DNA of 64,000 bases, from assembly GCF_027111255.2 (NCBI RefSeq), contig NZ_CP114285.2, positions 3,224,001 to 3,288,000 on the forward strand, in the 5' to 3' direction. How positions within the stretch are numbered: position 1 is the first letter of the stretch; each line of letters starts with the position of its first letter. The notes below the pieces were generated by a model, which made no database searches, was not told where the DNA came from, and was given only the letters and a program-made list of their open reading frames with translations. Below, one piece after another: positions 1 through 8,866 of the stretch. A program made the position numbers and the translations under genes. The DNA is from Flavobacterium flavigenum (GTDB lineage Bacteria; Bacteroidota; Bacteroidia; Flavobacteriales; Flavobacteriaceae).

Positions 1-665
1 TCATTATTGGTTTCAAGAATAGTATCCGCGTCAATAAAGATTTCCTGATCCAATACGTCCGAATCATGACCATTAAGATTGAAATAACTGTGATGGGTTA
101 AATTTATAATGGTGTCTTCTGTAGTCGTTGCTTTATATTCGAGTTTTAATTCGTTTTCTTCGGTTAAGGTATAGGTTAAAAAAACTTCTAATTCTCCAGG
201 ATAATTTTCTTCTAAATTTTCACTGATCAGATGAAAAGTTACCGACTGGTCTGTTAAATCAGTGACATCCCATATTTTTTGACCAAAACCGGTATTTCCT
301 CCGTGCAAAGCATTTCCGTTATTGTTTCCTGCAAGTTGAAATGTTTTATCATTTAAAGTAAAACGACCTTTGTTGATACGTCCTGCATAACGACCGACAG
401 TTGTGCCAAAATAAGGTCCGCTAGGCAAATTATAGGATGCAATATAGGCTTCGGGATTGTCAAAGCCCAAAACTACATCTGTCAGTTTTCCATCTGTAGC
501 AGGAACTTTTAATGAAGTTACAGTCGCACCATAGTTCGTAAGCTGTACCCTCATTCCATTTTTATTGGTTAGTTCAAAGCAATAAATTTCTTCGTTATCA
601 GGGGTCAAACCAAACAATTTGCAATTAGAGTAATCTTGTAAATGCGATATATGCTTTAAATTCAT
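1..665 (-). CDS. galM: Aldose 1-epimerase (galactose mutarotase), C-terminus cut off by the window edge
   Basis: Interconverts alpha and beta anomers of galactose or related aldoses. The minus strand from ATG at 665 reads an open frame to the window edge, beginning MNLKHISHL. It contains the family's NYGATVTSL strand, the GRYAGRI segment, ALHGG, and the NLTHHSYFNL motif carrying a catalytic His. There is no signal peptide, so it is probably cytoplasmic, unlike the second epimerase at 19955. The C-terminal catalytic Glu lies beyond the window. It is divergent from a GntR-type regulator at 768, which suggests sugar-responsive control. The rest of its operon, perhaps galactose genes, would lie to the left; that is inference. 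Confidence 0.93.
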   Translation of the reverse strand, partial: MNLKHISHLQDYSNCKLFGLTPDNEEIYCFELTNKNGMRVQLTNYGATVTSLKVPATDGKLTDVVLGFDNPEAYIASYNLPSGPYFGTTVGRYAGRINKGRFTLNDKTFQLAGNNNGNALHGGNTGFGQKIWDVTDLTDQSVTFHLISENLEENYPGELEVFLTYTLTEENELKLEYKATTTEDTIINLTHHSYFNLNGHDSDVLDQEIFIDADTILETNN

Positions 666-690
666 GTTATTTTTATCAAAAGTGAAAATT

Positions 691-736
691 CAAAATTATA
701 TATATTTTCGATTTTTGTATACCAGTACCTACCAGT
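691..736. promoter_or_regulatory. galM promoter and possible regulator site between galM and the GntR gene
   Basis: On the minus strand 698-691 reads TAATTTTG, matching the Bacteroidetes -7 box TAnnTTTG, about 25 bases before the galM start. Two direct copies of ACCAGT (721-726 and 731-736) are spaced exactly 10 bases apart, placing them on the same DNA face. They lie near the -33 region of galM and just upstream of the GntR gene. A role as operator for that regulator is inference. Confidence 0.45.
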
Positions 737-767
737 TTTTTGTATATTGCCAAAAAATCTTTTTTGT

Positions 768-1766
768 ATGAGTATCATTTCGATTCAAAATAATCTGGGT
801 TTGCCAAAATATAAACAGATAATTCTTTCAGTTGAAAAAGCAATTGATGAAGAAAAGCTAAAAAAAGGGGACAGGCTTCCTTCTGTAAATAAAGTATGCC
901 TGGCATTTTCCTTATCTCGCGATACGGTTCTCCAGGCCTACGACGAGCTTAAAAAAAGGGGAATAATTTATGCTATTCCGGGCAAGGGCTATTATGTTAA
1001 AAGTATTGAAACCAGTATCAAACAGAAGATTTTTTTGCTTTTTGATGAACTTAATATTTTTAAAGAAGACATTTATAATTCTTTTTTAAAAAGTATTGGA
1101 AAAAATGTTCAGGTCGATATTTTTTTCCATCATTTTAATGTACCGGTCTTTAAAAAACTAATAAATGACAGTAATGGCAATTATACCAAATACATTATCA
1201 TGCCGACCAACCTGACAGGTATAATTGAGACCATAAAAACCCTACCAGTAAACGAAGTGATTATCCTGGACCAGACCAATGCCGACTTAAAAATGTATCC
1301 TGCCATTTACCAAAATCACCAAAAAGATATTTTTGAAGGGCTTTTAAAAGGAAAATCAAGGCTGGGCAAATACAAAAAACTGATTTTAATTTTCCCCGGT
1401 TTCCGTGAGCCGTTAGGAATGAAAACCGGATTTGAAAATTTTTGTACAAAATATAATTTTAACTACGAAATCATCACTCAGTTCACTGATCATGAAATCG
1501 AAATTGGAGATTTATATGTGATTCCAAATGATCGTGACCTTGTTGGAGTAATTGAAAATGCAAGAAATCAGAACCTTAAATTAGGAACTGATTTTGGCAT
1601 TATTTCATATAATGAAACTTCTTTAAAAAAAGTCGTAGCAAACGGAATCGCTACCATTTCGACCCATTTTGAAGATATGGGAAAAATACTGGCCGATATG
1701 GTACTTAAAGCAAAAAATGAACAGATAGAGAACAAATCGTCGCTGATTATGCGAAACTCACTTTAA
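768..1766 (+). CDS. GntR-type winged-helix regulator with LacI-like sugar-binding domain
   Basis: Predicted sugar-responsive transcription factor of 332 aa. Residues about 1-75 form a GntR winged helix (YKQIILSVEKAI, GDRLPSVNKVC, SRDTVLQAYDELKKRGI). Residues about 85-325 resemble a periplasmic-binding-protein/LacI effector domain, including the LGTDFGIISYNE stretch typical of its C-terminal part. A TTG start at 747 is possible, but ATG at 768 begins the conserved region and is preferred. It is divergent from galM with 102 bases between them, so local control of galactose-type sugar genes is likely. The effector is not visible from sequence. Confidence 0.85.
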   Translation: MSIISIQNNLGLPKYKQIILSVEKAIDEEKLKKGDRLPSVNKVCLAFSLSRDTVLQAYDELKKRGIIYAIPGKGYYVKSIETSIKQKIFLLFDELNIFKEDIYNSFLKSIGKNVQVDIFFHHFNVPVFKKLINDSNGNYTKYIIMPTNLTGIIETIKTLPVNEVIILDQTNADLKMYPAIYQNHQKDIFEGLLKGKSRLGKYKKLILIFPGFREPLGMKTGFENFCTKYNFNYEIITQFTDHEIEIGDLYVIPNDRDLVGVIENARNQNLKLGTDFGIISYNETSLKKVVANGIATISTHFEDMGKILADMVLKAKNEQIENKSSLIMRNSL

Positions 1767-1815
1767 GATTTTGTTGAAATCCGTTTGGTGTGATTAGTTT
1801 TTGATGATAATTTTT

Positions 1816-1967
1816 CGTCAGTTCGAGTGATCCCGATTTTTCATCGGGATTGTATCGAGAACAGAAAAGTTATCATTAAAAACGGTTCTCGATACACGTC
1901 ACTTCGAGTACGGAGTGTATCGAGAAGTTTTGTTCCGTTTCGTGCACAAAAAACACTCGAACTGACG
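1816..1967. repeat. 152-bp palindromic intergenic element with 14-bp terminal inverted repeats
   Basis: CGTCAGTTCGAGTG at 1816-1829 is the exact reverse complement of 1954-1967. Inside are a perfect 8-bp hairpin (ATCCCGAT/ATCGGGAT, 1830-1850) and a longer one built from TTCTCGATACAC and GTGTATCGAGAA. No coding capacity makes sense; the 70-aa frame here is an artefact of the palindromes. This architecture fits a MITE or REP-like element, mobilised in trans if at all. Confidence 0.7.
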
Positions 1968-2035
1968 TTTTTAATAATTGCACTCAACGGAATTTTGTTT
2001 TTTACCATGATTCCTTTAGTTTTGGAAAAAAAACA

Positions 2036-3178
2036 ATGAAAGTATTTGATGTAGCCATCATTGGAAGCGGGCCTGCCGGAGCTTCTGCAGCTTTTGAATT
2101 ATCGAAAAGCGGAATTTCCACTGTCATAATTGAGAAAGAAATGCTGCCAAGATATAAAACCTGTGGTGGTGGTTTGGTCCACAGAGGAAGAAACAATATT
2201 CCTTTTGATGTTGCATCAGTTGTTGAAAAGGAATTCTATGAAGTCGATACTTATTTTTCAAATACAAATATCAAACTCACGACAAAAAGAGACAAGCCCA
2301 TCATTAGCATGATTATGCGTGATGCTTTTGATAATCTGATTGTAGAAAAAGCAAAAGAAAACGGCGTTACTCTTTTGCAAAACCATAAGGTTAACAGTAT
2401 CACTTTCGGAGAAACTCAGACAATTCATACTTCTGAGGGCGATATACAGGCGAAATTTATTATTGCCGGAGATGGTGCCTTAAGTCCAATAGCTAAAATG
2501 GCAGGCTGGCAGGAAACCCGGACTGTTATCCCGGCTTTGGAATATGAGATAGAAGTTCCTCTGGCAGATTTTGAAAGATTATCAAAAAATGTGCGTTTTG
2601 ATGTCGACGCTATTCCGAGTGGCTATGGCTGGTGTTTTCCTAAAAAAAATCATTTATCTGTAGGAGTTTGCATTTTGGTAAAAGCGAATCAGAAGATTGA
2701 TTTGAAAAAATACTATGCAGCCTATTTAAAAACGTTGGGAATTACAGAAATTGTAAAAGAAGATGCACACGGATTTGTCATTCCGGTTTCTCCAAGAACG
2801 GATACTTTCGTCAAAAAGAATGTTTTTTTAATTGGCGACTCAGCAGGGTTTGCAGATCCTGTGTTGGCTGAAGGAATTTCAAACGCCATATTAAGCGGAA
2901 TTTTAGCAGCACAATCTATTATAGAAGGTAAACTTGACCCTGTAAGGTCTTCAGAATTGTACCATGAAAAATTAGAAAACAGCATTTTACCAGAAGTAAA
3001 AGCGGGAGTCACATTAGCCAAAATTTTCTACAGCAAAAGGGTCTTGCGTAATTTCGTTGCCAAAAACTACGGTACTGTTTTATCCAATGCGATGACAGAT
3101 ATTTTTATGGGAACCAGAACTTATCCTAAAGATTATAAAAAGAAGATATGGGAAAAAATTAAGGAGGCTATTTTTTAA
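2036..3178 (+). CDS. Geranylgeranyl-reductase-family FAD-dependent oxidoreductase
   Basis: Flavoprotein of 380 aa related to geranylgeranyl reductases and other group A flavin enzymes that reduce or oxidise isoprenoid-like lipids. Visible features are the N-terminal Rossmann dinucleotide motif (VAIIGSGPAGASAAF, residues about 6-20), the family YKTCGGG motif near residue 45, and the second FAD motif GDSAGFADPVLAEGI near residue 270. No signal peptide is present. It stands alone: upstream is a 152-bp repeat and downstream a convergent operon. The substrate cannot be read from sequence; menaquinone, carotenoid or archaeal-like lipid side chains are possibilities known for the wider family. Confidence 0.85.
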   Translation: MKVFDVAIIGSGPAGASAAFELSKSGISTVIIEKEMLPRYKTCGGGLVHRGRNNIPFDVASVVEKEFYEVDTYFSNTNIKLTTKRDKPIISMIMRDAFDNLIVEKAKENGVTLLQNHKVNSITFGETQTIHTSEGDIQAKFIIAGDGALSPIAKMAGWQETRTVIPALEYEIEVPLADFERLSKNVRFDVDAIPSGYGWCFPKKNHLSVGVCILVKANQKIDLKKYYAAYLKTLGITEIVKEDAHGFVIPVSPRTDTFVKKNVFLIGDSAGFADPVLAEGISNAILSGILAAQSIIEGKLDPVRSSELYHEKLENSILPEVKAGVTLAKIFYSKRVLRNFVAKNYGTVLSNAMTDIFMGTRTYPKDYKKKIWEKIKEAIF

Positions 3179-3215
3179 TTTGAATGATAATCCCTTAAAT
3201 TTTTTAAAATAACAT

Positions 3216-3252
3216 AAAAAAAACCTGTTAGAATTTTTAGTTCTAACAGGTT
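3216..3252 (-). terminator. Intrinsic terminator of the six-gene minus-strand operon
   Basis: A perfect 12-bp stem (AACCTGTTAGAA 3222-3233 with TTCTAACAGGTT 3241-3252) with a 7-nt loop. On the minus strand it is followed by eight U, fitting termination of the operon ending at 3372. It may also stop transcription from the plus-strand flavoprotein gene, but there is no T-run on that side. Confidence 0.8.
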
Positions 3253-3371
3253 GTGATTTTGGCTTGTCATAATTTGTATAACCTTTTTGGGATCAGTCTA
3301 TATCTAGGCAACCTCTTCAATCATAATATTTTTTATATTTTTCAGGATGGTCAGTTGAAAAAACTACTTTT

Positions 3372-4532
3372 TTAATCAACAATATAGGTATTGGTTTTTA
3401 TCAAATTAACACTGGTATCGGTAAAAACAAATTCTAATTGATTACTATCTAAATTGATTGTGCCATTGCAAGATTGATTTTTTATAAACAATTTTGGTTT
3501 GTTGGCTTCAAAGAATAAATAAGCTTTTGTAGTGCTGCTAAGATAATTACAAGAAGTGTTTTGGGCTGCAAACTTACCGATTTCGGATACTATATAGCTG
3601 TTTTTTTTGATGTTAACACTATAAACAACACCATTATCTGTTTCGAAAAAATTAAAATAATCGCTGTCTGCCACAAAAGGGGTATTACACGAACTTGCCG
3701 AAACTATTTTTTCCATACTTAACAAACGGGTACTCTCAGTTTTTACTTTATACTCTGACTTATAGGCTGCACAAGCTTTATTAGCCCTAAAATTAGTATC
3801 GTCAGTACTGATAAAAACATCCAACAGAGTAGTTATTTTATCGTTGACATTGGTAGGATAAGTAACTTCAGAATTATCGAAGCCATCATATTGATACAAA
3901 CTACTGCTTTTGGGAGTAAGTGCTAAGCATTTTAAGAGTTCGGATTTCGTGAAACTATCGTCCAGCTTGGTTAAGATTAAATCAACATTTTCAGGAAAAA
4001 GCGATTTGACACGAACTCCTCCTGGGCATTCCTCTCTGCGTCGAAGATCTAAAGGATTCCATGAATAATAAAAATTCATAGTTGTTGGGCTTAATGATTT
4101 TAGCCTGATCCAGCCTTTTTGTCCACAACGTGAATTAGCACCCCAATAATTAAGCTCGTAATTGGAAGAATCTTCTTTCCTGAAGCAATTAGCTGCTATA
4201 TACAGTTTGCCACCATTTCTGGAATCTTCGATGATGGTACCTGTACTATTATCCACGATATAATGACGAACTTCTAATTCATCAAACGAATTAGTACGAC
4301 CTTGTCTTGTTGTTTTTGTGACATAAAAAGTATAGGTCTTATTATCTATACTTCCCTGCCAGGTACCTATCAAAGGATCCATCAAGTGGTTTACATCTTT
4401 AAAATAAGTATTAGTAATAATACCTTTACCACCTCCTATGTAATCAATATGTTTCTCTATGGGTATAATATTTTGTGCTTTTGTTTGCCCTAGAAATAAT
4501 AGGAATAAAGCTAATATATAAATGTTTTTCAT
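3372..4532 (-). CDS. Secreted DUF6705-like protein
   Basis: 386 aa with a clear signal peptide (MKNIYILALFLLFLGQTKA, cleavage before QN). The mature start (IPIEKHIDY... YFKDVNHLMDPLIGTWQGS... NKTYTFYVTKT) resembles the flavobacterial DUF6705 family, in which a short disordered lead precedes a lipocalin-like DxxxGTW strand. The C-terminal half contains several Cys and no recognisable catalytic motif. It is last in a six-gene operon, 11 bases after the MopE-like gene. The function is unknown; the assignment to DUF6705 is from memory of the family pattern and needs a profile search. Confidence 0.6.
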   Translation of the reverse strand: MKNIYILALFLLFLGQTKAQNIIPIEKHIDYIGGGKGIITNTYFKDVNHLMDPLIGTWQGSIDNKTYTFYVTKTTRQGRTNSFDELEVRHYIVDNSTGTIIEDSRNGGKLYIAANCFRKEDSSNYELNYWGANSRCGQKGWIRLKSLSPTTMNFYYSWNPLDLRRREECPGGVRVKSLFPENVDLILTKLDDSFTKSELLKCLALTPKSSSLYQYDGFDNSEVTYPTNVNDKITTLLDVFISTDDTNFRANKACAAYKSEYKVKTESTRLLSMEKIVSASSCNTPFVADSDYFNFFETDNGVVYSVNIKKNSYIVSEIGKFAAQNTSCNYLSSTTKAYLFFEANKPKLFIKNQSCNGTINLDSNQLEFVFTDTSVNLIKTNTYIVD

Positions 4533-4543
4533 TTTTTTAAATT

Positions 4544-5935
4544 TTAGTTACAAGGGGTTTCTTTTACCTGATTATTTGCATCTAGCTCTAGTTTTTTTGC
4601 TCCGGTTTCATCTACTTTGTACAAGGCAATATCGGTAATTTTTAAAGTGTCCCGCATAAAAAGGAGTAATGCTTTAATTTGTCCATTTTCAGGGTCTTTA
4701 GCTAATGCTTTGAATATTCCTTCATTTTCGTCTGTATCGATAAGGTCTCTTTTTTCTTTGAGTTGCTCAAACGGCAGATTGTCTGATTGTCCGGTGTAGC
4801 GCAACTGAAAATACCCAAGGCTATTGATAGTACCTGTATAATTATTGCCCGGGTCTGTACCACTTTGTCTGCTCACATTATAATCGGTATAAATTGTAGC
4901 AATATCCCTTGGTGAAGGCATTGGCAAAACAGTATTGACAGAACCATTTGCAGGATTGACCCATTGATTCTGGTGTACATGGTTTATATTTTGATACCCT
5001 CCAGATCCATAAGGCACAAAAACGCCCGGTTCTCCTTCAAATACTTCCATTGGTTTATAGTTACCCGCTTTGTCCTGATAATAGCCTGTTTCGTGATTCA
5101 ATTTAAGTTTTTCAGGATCTTTAAGATCAGTTATCATCTTTTTAAATTCTTGATCAGCCAGTTGTTTTTTTATCTCTGCACAGGGATCTATCGGGTCACA
5201 AACATTTGTATCACTGTATCTCGAATCATCACAATCTACACCTTTAGAAGTGCCTTCTTTCCAATTTGGTCCAGGGCTTGTTTCTGCTGTATAGGTTCCT
5301 GAATCATAGCCATCTCCATCATTGTCTAAATACCAGTTTGCGAGTCCACAATTATTACCATACTTTCTGGCATCGTTATCATCACAATCATCTCCTTTTG
5401 TTGACTCTTTATAATTTCCGGTTGGTTTTTCTCCCTGATACACCGATCCACCGTCATAATCATCCCCATCATTATCTAAATACCAATATCTTGGTATAGG
5501 AACACATGCACATAAAGTAGTATTGACTTCGTAACCTGTTTTAGTACAAACAGATAATGTACAAACCTCAGGATCTGGAGTAGCGGGAGTTTTTGGATTG
5601 ACTACAGGATCCTCTTCCGGTTCTTCAAAGTTAACAGGAGTAGGATCATTCAAATGATTGTAGGGATCATATAAATCGGCATTTAAATATTCAGAATAAT
5701 CAGGCTCATGGTAATTATTTGTTACAGTAACATTATTTAATGTACCTCCATTGACATCGGCTCCAAAATCATTATTCCAATAATCATAATCGTTTGAATC
5801 ATCACTATACCAGCCGTCATTACTATCCTCCCAGCCAAAATCATCATCAAAATCCTGCCAGTCCTGCGCATAACTGCTCTGACCTATTAGCAAACTTAAG
5901 AACGTAAGGACTAATATAAAATATTTATTTTTCAT
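4544..5935 (-). CDS. Secreted acidic protein with two MopE-like metal-binding repeats
   Basis: 463 aa with a signal peptide ending near residue 23 (SSYAQ). Residues about 24-60 are extremely rich in Asp, Trp and Tyr. Two repeats follow (near residues 150 and 198), each reading YLDNDGDxYD followed by DCDDxD, the pattern of the putative metal-binding MopE family; such Asp arrays usually bind calcium. Between and after them are Cys pairs, then a C-terminal region of unknown fold. It starts 5 bases after the Sel1/T9SS gene, so it is probably co-translated. An exported or surface calcium-stabilised protein is the likely reading; the partner is unknown. Confidence 0.7.
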   Translation of the reverse strand: MKNKYFILVLTFLSLLIGQSSYAQDWQDFDDDFGWEDSNDGWYSDDSNDYDYWNNDFGADVNGGTLNNVTVTNNYHEPDYSEYLNADLYDPYNHLNDPTPVNFEEPEEDPVVNPKTPATPDPEVCTLSVCTKTGYEVNTTLCACVPIPRYWYLDNDGDDYDGGSVYQGEKPTGNYKESTKGDDCDDNDARKYGNNCGLANWYLDNDGDGYDSGTYTAETSPGPNWKEGTSKGVDCDDSRYSDTNVCDPIDPCAEIKKQLADQEFKKMITDLKDPEKLKLNHETGYYQDKAGNYKPMEVFEGEPGVFVPYGSGGYQNINHVHQNQWVNPANGSVNTVLPMPSPRDIATIYTDYNVSRQSGTDPGNNYTGTINSLGYFQLRYTGQSDNLPFEQLKEKRDLIDTDENEGIFKALAKDPENGQIKALLLFMRDTLKITDIALYKVDETGAKKLELDANNQVKETPCN

Positions 5936-5940
5936 CGTTC

Positions 5941-7473
5941 TTATTTTTTAATTAAAAGTGTGGTTTTTACTTCATTTCCGTACGTAAGTCGCAGCAGGTA
6001 ATATCCTGGAGGAGCATTCAAAGCCAGGGTTTTGGTTTGTTGCCCGGCTCTCAGGCCATTCCATTGTTCCCTGTACAATTCCCTTCCGGTGATGTAGTAA
6101 ATACTCATAGTAGCATCAATGTCTTTTGCCAGATCAAAACTCAGGTTGAAATCGCTTACAACGGGATTTGGGTATATGACCACAGAGGAGAACATTTCGT
6201 TAGCTGTAGCTGTTTTTTCCTGTTTCTTATCTAAAATAAGATACATGGGCCTTTCGTTCTCACGCTCCTTTATATTGTAGAGATTTAGATTCCCAATGAT
6301 AAATAAAGATTCATCGGTTTGCAGCAATTGTAATTTGGCCTCTTTAAACTGATAAGCCGCTACCGTATCTTTGTAGAAATGTTCCGTACGGTCTATTTTA
6401 GAATCTTCAAATACAATGGCATTCTCCTGTATTTGGGCATTAAAGGAAACGCTGTCACCGGCTTGTTCTTTCCATATTCCAGTCAGCTTTATTCCATCCT
6501 GGGTAAGGTCGATCTGCAAAGGTGTTTTACTGATGATATTTTGTCCACTCCAGTCATAACGCAGCAGATGCCCTGTATAATTGCCTGAAATATTTGTCGT
6601 TATTGGGGCCTGTTTTACCTTCTGAAAAGTTTCCGGAGCCTCTGTTTGAGTAATATTGATTACCTCAGGAATGGCTTGCGAAATAGTTTTGGTTTGGTGA
6701 GGATTTGCATTTTCAGCCTCCGGTTCTGCCAGTTCAGTTTCAGATTTTTTTAATCCCCTGGCTGCCGATTTGCTTAACCAGAATTTTGCTTTCTCGCTAT
6801 CGATAGCTACTCCATAGCCGTTGCGGAAACACAGCCCCAGCATATACATGGCAGAGAGATTGCCTTTTTGTGAGCCTAATTCGAATTGCTGTACGGCAAG
6901 GCTGTAGTCTTGTGCACATCCTAAGCCTTTATAATACATGTAGCCAACGGAGTAGATAGAAGCCGGATCTCCCTTTTCTGCTCCTTCTTTAAAAATGCTT
7001 AAAGCCAAAGGATAATTTTGTGGGATGCCATTTCCTTTCATAACCATTCCTCCCCAGCTATTGTAAGCTTTGGCATATCCTGTTTTGGCTGCTTTTTCAA
7101 AATAAATCAAAGCTTTTGTCTGATCTGCCGGACTGGTTGTTTCTTTAAGCAACAGCCCTAAGTTATACGAGGCTTTTGCATATCCTGCTTCGGCTGCTTT
7201 TTCCAGCCATTGTATTCCTTCCTGCTCGTTTACGGGAACGCTGATTCCGTTGTTATAAATCAGTCCCAAAGCATTCATGGCTTCGGCATTGCCAAGGTTT
7301 GCGAGTTGCTTGTAACTGGCGATTCCCTGTTCAGGATTGTAGGTTTTACTGCCTTGCGTCAATTGTAATCGGGCTGTCAATAAACTCTTTTTGACATCGG
7401 GATTTTCCTGTGCCTGAGATAGCGCAGTCCCCAGAAGTAGGAGTAAGACCGCCTTTCGGGTAATTCTCTTCAT
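5941..7473 (-). CDS. Sel1-repeat protein with type IX secretion C-terminal sorting domain
   Basis: 510 aa. After a signal peptide (about 1-21) come five or six Sel1-like TPR repeats (AMNALGLIYNNG, EAGYAKASYNLGLLL, YAKAYNSWGGMVMKGNGI, DPASIYSVGYMYYKGLG, NLSAMYMLGLCFRNGYG) to about residue 245. A lipocalin-like middle region follows (ISGNYTGHLL... LTGIWKEQ). The last 75 residues (VVIYPNPVVSDFNLSF... GYYLLRLTYGNEVKTTLLIKK) are a textbook type A sorting domain, so the protein should be exported by T9SS and surface-anchored or released. Its role may be to scaffold partners from the same operon; that is inference. Confidence 0.85.
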   Translation of the reverse strand: MKRITRKAVLLLLLGTALSQAQENPDVKKSLLTARLQLTQGSKTYNPEQGIASYKQLANLGNAEAMNALGLIYNNGISVPVNEQEGIQWLEKAAEAGYAKASYNLGLLLKETTSPADQTKALIYFEKAAKTGYAKAYNSWGGMVMKGNGIPQNYPLALSIFKEGAEKGDPASIYSVGYMYYKGLGCAQDYSLAVQQFELGSQKGNLSAMYMLGLCFRNGYGVAIDSEKAKFWLSKSAARGLKKSETELAEPEAENANPHQTKTISQAIPEVINITQTEAPETFQKVKQAPITTNISGNYTGHLLRYDWSGQNIISKTPLQIDLTQDGIKLTGIWKEQAGDSVSFNAQIQENAIVFEDSKIDRTEHFYKDTVAAYQFKEAKLQLLQTDESLFIIGNLNLYNIKERENERPMYLILDKKQEKTATANEMFSSVVIYPNPVVSDFNLSFDLAKDIDATMSIYYITGRELYREQWNGLRAGQQTKTLALNAPPGYYLLRLTYGNEVKTTLLIKK

Positions 7474-7509
7474 AGATTTAAGTATTGGTTATTTATTAAT
7501 TTTAAATTT

Positions 7510-8787
7510 CTACCAGGCCAGGGCATTTTTGGTCTTGGTATTTTTAGATTTTTTTAGATTAATGGCATCAAGTTGTTTGAGCAGTTCAGGTTTTTTCTTC
7601 TCGATATCCCGTTTTGCAAAAATGTTTTCCTGCGTATGATATACCATGGCTCTGTCTTTGGTTACCAGAAATTGTAACTGATAGACACCAAATTCTGTTA
7701 ATGTCTTGTCTTTATCCAAATCTTTGGTTAAGCCTTCTTCCTCTAGCTGTAACCAGTTTCTTTGGGCTTCTTTTTTAGCGGCTAGTTTGTTTTTTTGAAT
7801 TAGCCATTTCTTTACTTGCTCAGGAGTCAGTATATGGGCTATATTTTCGTATTCTGAGGGCACGATTTTGGAAGCTTCTACAGAAGATTCATTGTCTTTA
7901 TTTTCTATTTTAATACGTTCCAGCTGATTGTATCTGAGTAAAAGTGTGTCAATCTGGCTTTGTGTGAGCTCCAGTTCTTTTTCATATTTAATGACAGAGG
8001 AATATTTATTATTGGAGTAAGTCCCATCGGATAAGATATTAGCACGCACTAATAGAGGCGGTTCTCCCAATGCCATTTTTTTGGCTAAAAGGTCTCTTTT
8101 GGTTTTTTCAAAGCGATCGGACTTTTTGTCTAAAAAAGCATTTTTAGCTATGTGGTAATTCAAGATTTTGGTGTACTGGGTTTTCTCGTCTTTATCAGCA
8201 ACCAATTGCAGTTTTTTAATTTTCGCCCAGTCTTTTTGTGCTTCCTCAACAGACTGTTCGTGATACATCGCTTTGAGTACAGAGATATACTGTTCTTTCG
8301 TCAAAACTTCAAGAAGTTTTTTGTTGTAAATATGAATCACTTCTTTTTTTGAGGACATTTTTGGATCAACTTTCAAAGAATCATTAGCCTTTCGGATTGT
8401 GTTTATTTGTTCATGAGTCAGTTTTAACTGAGAAGAAAAAATTAAAACTGCCAAAAAACGATTATCTGTATTTTCCTGATAACCATAATAATCTAATTCC
8501 TCAGTAGATAAGATTGGCGTCAAAAAATTGACATCAACTTTATAATACGATTTTAAGTCAGTTATAGGGCCTCCATTTGCTAAACTTACATTTGCTAAAC
8601 TGTCGGCTGTGTGAAGTTTTCGGCCTATTTTAATTTGCTTTCCTTCGGAAAGTTTTAGTTTTGAGTTTATTTCATCTATTTTATACACAATGTGTGCAGG
8701 AAACATCATGCTTACCTTTTGACTTACCTGTGCCCGGCCTAAGCAGGAAATGCCTAATAAGGCTAAGAAAAATAATTTCGTTTTCAT
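7510..8787 (-). CDS. Secreted helical protein with duplicated LTxEQ-type repeats
   Basis: 425 aa when started at ATG 8787, which begins a signal peptide (MKTKLFFLALLGISCLGRAQ). A longer frame opens at 8895 but would overlap the upstream gene and bury the signal peptide, so it is rejected. The mature protein is highly charged and helical. It contains two copies of a unit of about 170 residues: KLTHEQI...LTKEQ...EEAQKDW and ELTQSQI...LTPEQ...KEAQRNW. LTxxQ motifs recall Spy/CpxP-type periplasmic chaperones, but overall similarity is too weak to name it so. It lies in the envelope operon after the transglutaminase-like gene. Confidence 0.65.
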   Translation of the reverse strand: MKTKLFFLALLGISCLGRAQVSQKVSMMFPAHIVYKIDEINSKLKLSEGKQIKIGRKLHTADSLANVSLANGGPITDLKSYYKVDVNFLTPILSTEELDYYGYQENTDNRFLAVLIFSSQLKLTHEQINTIRKANDSLKVDPKMSSKKEVIHIYNKKLLEVLTKEQYISVLKAMYHEQSVEEAQKDWAKIKKLQLVADKDEKTQYTKILNYHIAKNAFLDKKSDRFEKTKRDLLAKKMALGEPPLLVRANILSDGTYSNNKYSSVIKYEKELELTQSQIDTLLLRYNQLERIKIENKDNESSVEASKIVPSEYENIAHILTPEQVKKWLIQKNKLAAKKEAQRNWLQLEEEGLTKDLDKDKTLTEFGVYQLQFLVTKDRAMVYHTQENIFAKRDIEKKKPELLKQLDAINLKKSKNTKTKNALAW

Positions 8788-8866
8788 ATTTTTATATTTT
8801 TTGATTATCATAGTTGTCTTGAATTTTGTGATTGATATTGCCATTGAATTTTGAATTTTACCATTA

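Noticed and set aside
1827..2039. 70-aa plus-strand frame before the flavoprotein
   Set aside because: It lies across the 152-bp palindromic element; its sequence only reflects the repeats, and it overlaps the true gene start.
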